Shown: positions 1-7,686 of the stretch, one piece after another | Position numbering within the stretch: position 1 is the first letter of the stretch | How the letters are laid out: each line of letters begins with the position of its first letter | Source: HR10 sp964615335 | GTDB lineage: Bacteria > Acidobacteriota > Blastocatellia > HR10 | Length of the DNA: 64,000 bases | Assembly: GCA_964615335.1 (NCBI GenBank) | Contig: CAZTMT010000003.1 | Location: forward strand, 1-64,000 | Direction of reading: 5' to 3' | Notes under the pieces: model-generated | Database searches by the model: none | Told to the model about the DNA's origin: nothing | What the model saw: only the letters and a program-made list of their open reading frames with translations | Position numbers and translations under genes: made by a program

Positions 1-125
1 ATATGGCCAAACCGACAATGTATTGAGCGGTTTCAATCCCACCGTGGTTCGATTAGCACAATCCGGCCAACGCATACAGCGGTGGCTGGTCTTCAGTTTC
101 AATCCCACCGTGGTTCGATTAGCAC
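1..125 (-). CRISPR. Leader-proximal end of a CRISPR array (two repeats visible)
   Basis: Two identical 30-base repeats lie at 30-59 and 96-125, separated by a 36-base unique spacer (60-95). Bases 1-29 look like the end of a further spacer cut by the window edge. On the plus strand each repeat begins GTTTCAATCC and ends ATTAGCAC; read on the minus strand it ends ATTGAAAC, the usual 8-base crRNA 5' handle of many type I-B and type III systems. That orientation, and a promoter at 166-195 pointing left, say the array is transcribed from right to left and that 60-95 is the newest spacer. No cas gene is in the window, so the type cannot be fixed. Confidence 0.9.
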
Positions 126-165
126 CCCATACCATTTGCCCGAAAAAATACCAATTTCGGGGCAT

Positions 166-195
166 ATTATGCCGTCGATGGGCGGTCCCTGTCAA
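166..195 (-). promoter_or_regulatory. Sigma70-like promoter of the CRISPR leader
   Basis: On the minus strand a perfect -35 TTGACA (195-190) and a -10 CATAAT (171-166, five of six matches to TATAAT) are separated by 18 bases. Transcription would begin near 158, about 33 bases before the first repeat. The -10 sits inside a short near-perfect palindrome (161-173, GGCATA-T-TATGCC). The intervening 126-160 is more A/T-rich than the surroundings, as leaders usually are. Confidence 0.65.
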
Positions 196-199
196 GTCC

Positions 200-796
200 C
201 AGGAGAACGACGGCAGATGCAGGGGGAATCCGAACTCCCCAAGGAGATCCCCAATGGTGAAGGGGCGGAGTCGGACAACTTTGAGGAATGCGCACGTCGG
301 GGGGGGGCAAGCGGGCTGGGAGCCAAGGGAGTATTGGTTTGCAACTCTATCTCTCTATGTCCGGCTCGGGGCCCAGCGAGCAGAAGAGGCCGGTAAGGCT
401 CACGGCCCAGGATGTGGCGCTGAGGTTCGGGGAGAAAAACCACCTCTTCGCCCGGGCCAGAGGGGATGTGGCGGCGGGTGTGAAGTCTTGGCTCTCCCCC
501 TACTCACAAGGGCAGGAACGAGAACGTTGATGTCAGAGCACGATTCGTCCCCTCCGGCTCTCCTCCCTGCTAACAAAGGCAGTGGTTGCTCGCCCATGTC
601 GATGGCTCCAAGGTGGAGGGAGGAGGGACTGCTTCTGCGCTGCCCTTGATTTCCCCATGACTCAACCCGCCACTTCCTCGGGTTGTTTGCCCTGCCAGGA
701 GGTAGTAGGATAGCCTCTCACCCTGGCCTCTGCGGACAGAAGAGGCGGCATGCGCAAAGGTTTCGATCACCGGGAGGGTGGGAGAAAGGAGGGAGG
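200..796. other. Intergenic stretch with no gene recognised
   Basis: Several short open frames cross this stretch on both strands, but none has a recognisable domain, a convincing ribosome binding site or normal amino-acid composition. It lies between the CRISPR leader and the start of the secreted protein at 797. The only clear signal is the AAGGAGGGAGG ribosome binding site at its right end (786-796). Confidence 0.5.
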
Positions 797-2035
797 ATGA
801 TGCTGAGAACTCTGCGTTGGGTCCTTTGCGGTGTGATCTTATGGGGCCTTGTGGGACTCGCCCAGGGGGTCCTCGTCGTTCGACTTGTCCTCTCCGGAGC
901 GCAGATCGCCGCAGCCAAAGCCGAAAGCGATCCGACCAAGGTCCTGCCCTTTCGTCTGGCAGCGATGGCCAACAATCGGGTCTTCTTCAGCGATCACGGG
1001 GACCGGGAGAACATTGGGATCTTCGAAGCCTATTCGATCACTCCGCGGGAGATCGTGAAGATCACCGATACGGCGACTCTGCGGGCGCAGGTGGATGCGC
1101 TCAATGGAGCAGAACCGGCTCCCTTGGTGATGAGCGTCCAGGCCCTGGATCTGGATGAGGACGGGCACCTGATCATTCTCACAGATGGAGCCAGTCCGGA
1201 ACAGGCTTATCTCTTTCGCGTGGATCGCCAGACCCGAGAGGTCGCACTGGTTTCCGGGCTCGACCGTCCCTTCGGAGGGGCGGCCGTCTCATCCATCGAA
1301 GGGAATCGCTCTCTGGCTGTTCTGGGGACGACGGCGTATATCACGCTGAACGATCGCTTCGGGTCTCCCACCGGGGATAGTGTGGTCGCGCTGGACGTGC
1401 ATTCCGCAAGCGATGGGAAGGGCCGCGCGACCGAAGTCATCTCGGCTTCGCAACTGGAAAGCGTCACGGGACAGACTCAAAGTGACATTGAATTGAACGA
1501 CATCGCCATTCGCCCCTCGCGTGGGACGCTGGTGGCGATCAACAGCGGTCGCTCCTCGTCAAGCGATGACATTCTGGAGATCGATCCGGTAGAGAAATCG
1601 GTCTCTCTGCTTGTCGCCGCTACGGACATCGAAGCGGATCTGGGCATTCCCGATGTCGGATTCAGCGGCATAGATGTGGGGCCGGAGGATGTCATCTACC
1701 TGGCGAATGCGTTTGGAACGTCGGGACATCCGGCGGCGCGTGGGATCATCGCCATTCGGAATGCGCGCGATGGTCGCGGAGAAGCCTCTCTTTTCGCCTC
1801 GCAGGCGGAGATCCTGGCGACTCCGGAGATCCGTTCGGTCTCGGGAGATCCGGTCACCGAACTGCGCTTCCAGAACGCGGGCCTGGCAGTTCATCCCATC
1901 ACAGGCGAGGTCTTTTTCACTGAGAGTGACACCAATTCACCCAGTGCGCACACGAACGGAATCATCGGCGTCCGCCGCGTGACGGGGACAGAGCCTCCTT
2001 TTGATGGCTATCGAACGGGGCGCCGACCGGGCTAG
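797..2035 (+). CDS. Secreted protein, probable beta-propeller, unknown function
   Basis: The product is about 412 residues with an N-terminal hydrophobic export signal (a Leu/Val/Gly-rich run at residues 7-25, then VVRLVLSGAQ). The rest is a series of segments of the type 'LDLDEDGHLIILTDG', 'ALDVHSAS', 'VGPEDVIYLANAFG' and 'AVHPITGEVFFTESD', which resemble the strands of a multi-bladed propeller, but I do not recognise a named family. The start was chosen at 797 because AGGAGGGAGG lies just upstream; ATG at 800 has slightly better spacing and is equally possible. It is transcribed towards the glycan locus, and its last 74 bases overlap the 3' end of the minus-strand gene ending at 1962. Confidence 0.75.
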   Translation: MMLRTLRWVLCGVILWGLVGLAQGVLVVRLVLSGAQIAAAKAESDPTKVLPFRLAAMANNRVFFSDHGDRENIGIFEAYSITPREIVKITDTATLRAQVDALNGAEPAPLVMSVQALDLDEDGHLIILTDGASPEQAYLFRVDRQTREVALVSGLDRPFGGAAVSSIEGNRSLAVLGTTAYITLNDRFGSPTGDSVVALDVHSASDGKGRATEVISASQLESVTGQTQSDIELNDIAIRPSRGTLVAINSGRSSSSDDILEIDPVEKSVSLLVAATDIEADLGIPDVGFSGIDVGPEDVIYLANAFGTSGHPAARGIIAIRNARDGRGEASLFASQAEILATPEIRSVSGDPVTELRFQNAGLAVHPITGEVFFTESDTNSPSAHTNGIIGVRRVTGTEPPFDGYRTGRRPG

Positions 2036-4073
2036 GGGCTAGTTTTGGTCGAGGGTTCCGGGGGGCCTCCGCGCGCGGGTGAGAGGCGGCGGACCCGGCG
2101 AGGATGAAATCGGCGCGGCGGCGAGGGAGGATCTGATAACCGCTTGTGAAGGGGCGGAAGCGATCGAACTGTCCGACGATCCCGATGAGCGTGAACGGGC
2201 CGCTAGGGGTCGGCAGGCCGGGAATATCCGTCGAGCCAAGGATGCGGAGCGTCGTTGTGCCCGTGCCGTCGGTGATGCGCAAATTCACGCTGCCTTCTGG
2301 AGGGATCGCGCCCTGGATGATGCGCACTCCTTCGATCCGAACGAGCTGGCCTTCGAGCGCCTCGTCCACCTGGGCGATCCGTATGGGGCGCGGAGCGATC
2401 TCTTCGGCTGCGCGCCGGAGCACGCGCAGGCCGAAAGGCGAGGGAAACGGCGGGACGGGCAATGGATTGGTGACGTCTAGCTCCAGCGTCCCATTGAACG
2501 CGCTCACGCGCCCGGTGACCAGGACGCGATCCCCGAGGCCCACTCGCTCGGTTTGAGATCGCAGCTCGAAGACGCGGATTCCTCCCGTCTCGTCCTGCAC
2601 GAACACGTCCGTTTGCGTTCGGCTGAACATTCCGCTGGCGACGGTCACTGTGCCGCGGATGCGAACGGGCACTCCTTCGTAGAGCGGAACGCCCCACTCG
2701 TTCACAGCGCGCACGGTGCCAACGGGTGTGATCCCGGCGAAGTAGGCGCCGCATGCCGTCGTCGTTTGTCCCGTGGCGTCTTCGGCTGTGACGCAATACC
2801 GGACGAGGGTTCCGTCGGGAAATCCGGGGATCTCACCGATCCAGAGCGTCTTAGAGAATCGAGTCAGCGGGAAGGAACCCCATTCTCCCTCGTTCGCGGA
2901 AACGGTCAAGCGAGCGGCGCGAACGACTCCCGAGTCATCGGCGATTTGAGCCGAAAGGAGAGCGGCCTGGCCGGCGGAGGGAACGACCGGGGATGTTTGC
3001 AGAAGGACTGTCGGAGGGAAATCGGTGCGCACGTTGCGTTCGGCTCCATCGGTGGGGAAGGTCATCTCGCGTCCTCCGGCGCGCACAACGTAGAAGCTGC
3101 CGTCGGTCTCGATCTCAATCGTTCCACGGGCGACGAAACCCTGGTTGCTCACCCGGCTGTCCGAAGGGGGGCTGGCCTGAGTTTGAAAAAGGAAAGGAGG
3201 GCAAAGGGGAGGGAAATCCTCATCGGGGGGAATCGGGGGAGGGCCCTGAGTCGGCTTCATGTTGATGAAGCGGTCTACGACTTCCACGCTCGGATGGCCG
3301 AAGGAGTTGGCCGTGGCGACCTGCACGATACCCACCTCGGCTTGCAGCGCCGCGAGAAACGTCGGATTGCTACTTGTCGCGCTCCCGTGGTGGCTCAGTT
3401 GCAGGACATCCACATCTCCGACCAGTTGTGCGACCGTGGATTCGACATCGGTCGTTTGGTCTCCTCCCCCGGTGAGATCGCCCGCGATGAAGAGGTCGAA
3501 GTCGCCGTATTGGATGAGGAGGCCGATCGAGGCGCTGTTGTCCAACTGGTCAAAGGGATCGGAGCGACCGAAGATCCCGACGCGCCCGCCGCTCTCCAGA
3601 TCTCCGTTGGCGACAAGACAGGTCGCAATGGCGCCTCCGTCCAGGTCTATGACCTCTCCGGCACGGAGCGTGCGACGGGCGCCGCCTATGGCGCTCACAT
3701 AGTCGAGGAAGAATCGGCTCCCGCGCGGGGCTGTGAGATCGCCGCTGTCGTAAGCGATTGTTGGAGGGAAGACAGCGGCGACTTCATCGAGTCCCCCGAT
3801 ATGATCGGCATCGTAGTGCGTGGCGACCATGAAGTCTAAACGCGACAGACCCAATCTTTGCATCACGGGGATGAGGACCGCGCGTCCCGCCCCATCGGGA
3901 CCGCCATCAATGAGCAGCGTGCGTCCGGTCGGCGAGATGATGAGCGCGGCATGCCCCTGACCGACGTCGGGGAACAGAATGCGCAGAGAACCCTCGGGCG
4001 TCCCTGGAGGAAGAGAGCCCATCCAGAGCCCGAGGACGAGGATGAGAGAGCGAATGGAGTTTCTCCTGCGCAT
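1962..4073 (-). CDS. Secreted ComEC-like metallo-beta-lactamase-fold protein with OB-like C-terminal domains
   Basis: A 703-residue protein with a signal peptide (residues 1-24). Residues ~30-270 are a metallo-beta-lactamase domain of the ComEC/Rec2 type: DVGQGHAALI, LLIDGGPDG and the metal-binding THYDADHIGG, then LFIAGDLTGGG and LSHHGS. After a linker come beta-rich segments; two near the C-terminus (around VRIRGTVTV...FVQDETGGIRVFE and around GQLVRIEGVRI) look like the OB folds found in YhcR-type extracellular nucleases and related secreted proteins. There are no membrane helices of true ComEC, so it is a free exported enzyme, perhaps a nuclease or phosphodiesterase; the substrate is unknown. 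It is the last gene of a minus-strand run, 21 bases after the glucanase gene. Its 3' end overlaps the convergent gene by 74 bases. Confidence 0.85.
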   Translation of the reverse strand: MRRRNSIRSLILVLGLWMGSLPPGTPEGSLRILFPDVGQGHAALIISPTGRTLLIDGGPDGAGRAVLIPVMQRLGLSRLDFMVATHYDADHIGGLDEVAAVFPPTIAYDSGDLTAPRGSRFFLDYVSAIGGARRTLRAGEVIDLDGGAIATCLVANGDLESGGRVGIFGRSDPFDQLDNSASIGLLIQYGDFDLFIAGDLTGGGDQTTDVESTVAQLVGDVDVLQLSHHGSATSSNPTFLAALQAEVGIVQVATANSFGHPSVEVVDRFINMKPTQGPPPIPPDEDFPPLCPPFLFQTQASPPSDSRVSNQGFVARGTIEIETDGSFYVVRAGGREMTFPTDGAERNVRTDFPPTVLLQTSPVVPSAGQAALLSAQIADDSGVVRAARLTVSANEGEWGSFPLTRFSKTLWIGEIPGFPDGTLVRYCVTAEDATGQTTTACGAYFAGITPVGTVRAVNEWGVPLYEGVPVRIRGTVTVASGMFSRTQTDVFVQDETGGIRVFELRSQTERVGLGDRVLVTGRVSAFNGTLELDVTNPLPVPPFPSPFGLRVLRRAAEEIAPRPIRIAQVDEALEGQLVRIEGVRIIQGAIPPEGSVNLRITDGTGTTTLRILGSTDIPGLPTPSGPFTLIGIVGQFDRFRPFTSGYQILPRRRADFILAGSAASHPRAEAPRNPRPKLAPSPVGAPFDSHQKEALSPSRGGRR

Positions 4074-4094
4074 CCGTGAGCGCGCTTTGGGGGG

Positions 4095-5417
4095 TCAGCT
4101 CTCGGGACGGAGACCGATGGCCTCCATCGCGCGAGAGACGTCGGGATGGCTCATGAACCAGCGCCACACACTTCCCGTGCGGAGATTCTCGGCGCTCAGG
4201 AGCGTGATGCCCACGCTGATTCCGATCACGTCCGGGCTCACCCAGCCAGTTGTCGGATTGAAGGCGTCGGCGAACCCATAGCGTCCGTACAAGCGCTCGC
4301 CGTACTGGGGGAAGAACTTCTCTCGCATCGTGCGCAGCGCCGGAAGCGAGATCTCGGGCGTGAACATGAGCGACCCGGCCGCGGCGCTGGGGACGACGGT
4401 CCCGTCAATGCGCCCGTCGCGGGGGGAACCGGGCGGCGGAGGCCCACCCCAATCGCAGTAAGTCTGCTGCCCGTGTCTCACACAGTCGGAAGCGGTGATC
4501 CCCCAGACGTTCTCCGAATAGCTTTGAGGGAACTCCTGGGCCAGGCGTATACAAAAAGCGCGGTGCGCTCGCGTCGCGGCGATCGAGTTCTCGAACCAGT
4601 TGGTGCGCATCCCGCGCTCCTCCCGGCGGCGGCGGAAGTCTATCCAGGCGTGCGAATACTGGTGAATGAAAAGCGGAGGCGCGCCGTAGATGTAGGTGTA
4701 GCCCGCATAGGTGATCGGGTTGCGGCGCCAGGCATACCAGGCCTCAGGCGCAATCGGATGCGTCGGCGATCCGATGGCCAGCAGATAGAGAATCATGTGC
4801 TCGCTGTAGACCTCCCAGCGAAAGGGGAGAAATCCTCCTTCCGGCGTCCATCCGTGCGACAGAAGTGTCGGATGTCCGTTGAGCATCCAGGGGAAATCCA
4901 CGCGCTCGTAGATCGCCGTGGCCCATGAGACGATCTCCGGATCCGTGGCGAAACACTGTCGTGCGGTGAGAACGCCTGCCAGAAGCAAGGCCGTGTCGAT
5001 CGAGGAGACTTCGCTGGCCCATTCTCGGGCGCCCGTGCGGGCGTTCATCCAGTGGTAGAACCACCCGTTTTTCTGAGGAGCATGCTCGGCCAGGAATCGG
5101 AGCGTGGCGCGCGCCCTCTGGCGCGCTTCATCCGGAGCGATCCAGCGGCGTTCGGCCGCGATGCAGAGGGCCGTCAGGCCAAATCCTGTCGCGGCGACGC
5201 TCGCGATGTCGTTGCGCCGTTCCCCTGCCGTCCCCGCGCGATCCCGCACAAGGCCGGTATCGGGATCGGCCTGCTCCCAGAAAAAGAGGAAGGCGCGTCG
5301 CGAGAGGTCTTCCAAAAAGGCGTCGTCCTCAGGCGAGAGCGGAGTCTGCGTCATCCCGCATCGGGTGGGGATGACGAGCAGGACGCCAACCAGCAGGCTC
5401 AGGATCCACCGACTCAC
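4095..5417 (-). CDS. Glucoamylase-like (PF10091) glycosidase, GH144-type beta-1,2-glucanase candidate
   Basis: A 440-residue exported enzyme (signal peptide residues 1-24, GTG start). The (alpha/alpha)6-barrel family PF10091 is indicated by FLFFWEQADPDTGLVRDRAG near the N-terminus, SVAATGFGLTALCIA, then YSHAWIDFR, NVWGITASDC, PSAAAGSLMF and the C-terminal RYGFADAFNPTTGWVSPD. Characterised relatives (GH144) are endo-beta-1,2-glucanases, although the family label says glucoamylase. It lies 4 bases after the GH3 gene and is clearly in the same operon as the TonB receptor. The expected role is depolymerising a beta-glucan outside the cytoplasm so that GH3 can finish the oligosaccharides. Substrate specificity is inferred, not shown. 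Confidence 0.85.
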   Translation of the reverse strand: MSRWILSLLVGVLLVIPTRCGMTQTPLSPEDDAFLEDLSRRAFLFFWEQADPDTGLVRDRAGTAGERRNDIASVAATGFGLTALCIAAERRWIAPDEARQRARATLRFLAEHAPQKNGWFYHWMNARTGAREWASEVSSIDTALLLAGVLTARQCFATDPEIVSWATAIYERVDFPWMLNGHPTLLSHGWTPEGGFLPFRWEVYSEHMILYLLAIGSPTHPIAPEAWYAWRRNPITYAGYTYIYGAPPLFIHQYSHAWIDFRRRREERGMRTNWFENSIAATRAHRAFCIRLAQEFPQSYSENVWGITASDCVRHGQQTYCDWGGPPPPGSPRDGRIDGTVVPSAAAGSLMFTPEISLPALRTMREKFFPQYGERLYGRYGFADAFNPTTGWVSPDVIGISVGITLLSAENLRTGSVWRWFMSHPDVSRAMEAIGLRPES

Positions 5418-5421
5418 ACCC

Positions 5422-7683
5422 CTATTGTATCACCTCCAGGCGCGCTTCCAATCCTCCGACGGAGCTGCTTCCCACGAAGATGCGAAACTCGCCCGGCTCG
5501 ACCACAAAGCGCATCTGGCGGTTGTAGAAGCCAAGATGTTCCGGCCCGAGCGAGAATTCGAGGCGGCGTCTCTCAGCAGGGCGCAGCGTGATTCGTCGAA
5601 ATCCCTTCAGCTCGCGCACGGGGCGCGTCGCGCTCGCCGCCACATCCTGGATGTACACCTGAACGACCTCATCGCCCGTGCGCCGACCGATGTTCTCCAC
5701 CTCTACGCTCACGATCACCCGTTCATGAGGGCGAATGCGCGAGGCGCTGAGCTGCAGGTTCGCGAGTCGAAATTCCGTGTAGCTCAACCCGTATCCGAAG
5801 GGGAAAAGCGGACTGACCTCCTCATCGAGATACTTGGAGGTGTACTTATTCGCGGGGTTGGGCGGTCTGCCGGTCCTCTTGTGGTTGTAGTAGATCGGAA
5901 TTTGGCCGACGGAACGGGGAAACGTCACCGGGAGTTTGCCGCCGGGGTTCACATCGCCGAAGAGCACATCGGCGATGGCGTGACCGGCCTCAGTGCCCAG
6001 GAACCACGTCTCCAGAATCGCTGGCACATGCTCGGCGATCCAAGGGATGGTGAGAGGACGCCCGTTGACGAGCACGACGACCGTCGGCGTTCCGGTCGCA
6101 TGGATGGCTTTGACCAGTTCGAGCTGTCGTCCCGGCAGATCAAGCTGTGCGCGCGAGGCGGCTTCGCCGCTCATCTCCGCCGACTCTCCGACAACGACGA
6201 TGGCCACGTCGGCCTGACGGGCGAGGCGCACAGCCTCGGCCATTCCCTCGCAGGTGCGGTCTGTGATCTCACAGCCTTTGGCGTAGTGAATCTGCGTTCG
6301 GGGTCCGGCTTTGGCGCGAATGCCGGCGAGCACGGTGACGACATCTTCGGCGCGTCCATCTCCGGACCAGGGACCGAGCATGTTCTTCGGATCGTCGGCC
6401 AGGGGTCCAATGAGAGCCAGCGAGCGCACGTCCTTGCGAAGGGGCAGAAGTCCCCCTTCGTTCTTCAAAAGAACGATCGAGCGAGCGGCCATCTCGCGGG
6501 CCGCCGCTCGATGGGCCGGGTCCAGCAGAAGGGTCTGCTCGCGCGTCTCATCGGCATAAGGGCGTTCGAACAGTCCCAGTCGAAACTTGATCCGCAGGAC
6601 GCGCCGCACGGCTTCATCCAGGACGGCCATCGGGAGTTTGCCCTCGGCGATGAGCCGCGGGAGATGTCGGCTATAGAGCCGGCTCACCATCTCCATGTCT
6701 ACACCGGCTTCAAGCGCTGCGCGCGCGGCCTCTTCCTCGGTGGCGGCCAATCCGTGGGTGATGAGTTCTTCGATGGCCGTGTAATCGCTTGTGACGAACC
6801 CGTCGAATCCCCATTCTCGGCGCAAGATGGTGGTCAGCGTGAAGGGGTTGGCCGAAGCGGGGATGCCGTTGAGATCGTTGAAGGCGCTCATGATCGTCCC
6901 CACGCCGGCTTGAACGGCCGCCTGAAACGGCGGCAGGTAGATCTCCCGCAGTGTTCTCTCCGAGAGGTCTGTCGTATTGTAGTCGCGGCCTCCTTCCGCA
7001 GCCCCGTAGGCGACGAAATGTTTGGCGCAGGCGACGATCTTATCGGGAGCACTGTAGTCTGCGCCCTGAAACCCGCGCACGCGCGCCTGGGCCATGATCG
7101 AGCCCAGGTAGGGGTCTTCTCCCGAGCCCTCGACGATTCGGCCCCAGCGAGGATCGCGCGCGACGTCCACCATGGGGGCGAAGGTCCACCGCACGCCGGC
7201 GGCGGCCGCTTCAGCCGCAGCGATGCTCGCCGCGCGCTCGACAGCCTCCGGATCCCAACTGCTCGCTTCGGCCAGCGGAACGGGGAAGATTGTGCGGTAG
7301 CCGTGCAGGACATCGAAGCCGAAAAGCAGCGGGATCTTCAGTCGCGACTCCTGCACGGCGATGCGTTGCAGCTCGTTCACCCGGCGCGCTCCGCGCACGT
7401 TGAGGAAGGCGCCGACAAGTCCTCGGCGCACAAGCTCGGGATGTTCCGGACGATAGGATCCGTCCACATCGCCATCGAGCATCTGAAGCTGCCCGAGCTT
7501 CTCCTGCAGCGTCATCTGCCGGAGCAGCGCGTTGATTTTCTGCTCGATCTCATCAGCGGACGATGCCTGCCCCGCGGGGATCGGCATCCTCGCCATCAAA
7601 ACGACGCTCAGCGCCCACACCCACGCCATCCTTCTTCGCGCGCGGGAACCTCTTGCTCTGGTGACGCAGGAGGCTCGGCTCAT
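5422..7683 (-). CDS. Glycoside hydrolase family 3 beta-glucosidase
   Basis: A 753-residue exported GH3 enzyme with the full three-domain layout. The N-terminal barrel (~50-370) carries GFDVLHGYRTIFPVPLAEASS, GEDPYLGS, KHFVAYGAAEGGRDYN and the nucleophile aspartate in GFVTSDYTAI. The alpha/beta sandwich (~400-600) carries VVVGESAEMSGEAASR and GTEAGHAIADVLFGDVNPGGKLPVTFP. The C-terminal FnIII-like domain begins near VSVEVENIGRRTGDEVVQVY. Family members release terminal glucose from beta-linked gluco-oligosaccharides; the layout is that of BglX, expected in the periplasm. It follows the TonB receptor with only 3 bases between and precedes the glucanase by 4. Confidence 0.95.
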   Translation of the reverse strand: MSRASCVTRARGSRARRRMAWVWALSVVLMARMPIPAGQASSADEIEQKINALLRQMTLQEKLGQLQMLDGDVDGSYRPEHPELVRRGLVGAFLNVRGARRVNELQRIAVQESRLKIPLLFGFDVLHGYRTIFPVPLAEASSWDPEAVERAASIAAAEAAAAGVRWTFAPMVDVARDPRWGRIVEGSGEDPYLGSIMAQARVRGFQGADYSAPDKIVACAKHFVAYGAAEGGRDYNTTDLSERTLREIYLPPFQAAVQAGVGTIMSAFNDLNGIPASANPFTLTTILRREWGFDGFVTSDYTAIEELITHGLAATEEEAARAALEAGVDMEMVSRLYSRHLPRLIAEGKLPMAVLDEAVRRVLRIKFRLGLFERPYADETREQTLLLDPAHRAAAREMAARSIVLLKNEGGLLPLRKDVRSLALIGPLADDPKNMLGPWSGDGRAEDVVTVLAGIRAKAGPRTQIHYAKGCEITDRTCEGMAEAVRLARQADVAIVVVGESAEMSGEAASRAQLDLPGRQLELVKAIHATGTPTVVVLVNGRPLTIPWIAEHVPAILETWFLGTEAGHAIADVLFGDVNPGGKLPVTFPRSVGQIPIYYNHKRTGRPPNPANKYTSKYLDEEVSPLFPFGYGLSYTEFRLANLQLSASRIRPHERVIVSVEVENIGRRTGDEVVQVYIQDVAASATRPVRELKGFRRITLRPAERRRLEFSLGPEHLGFYNRQMRFVVEPGEFRIFVGSSSVGGLEARLEVIQ

Positions 7684-7686
7684 AAT

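Noticed and set aside
23..649. Open frame running through the CRISPR repeats
   Set aside because: It translates the repeat twice (FNPTVVRLA) and has no start signal; a repeat artefact.
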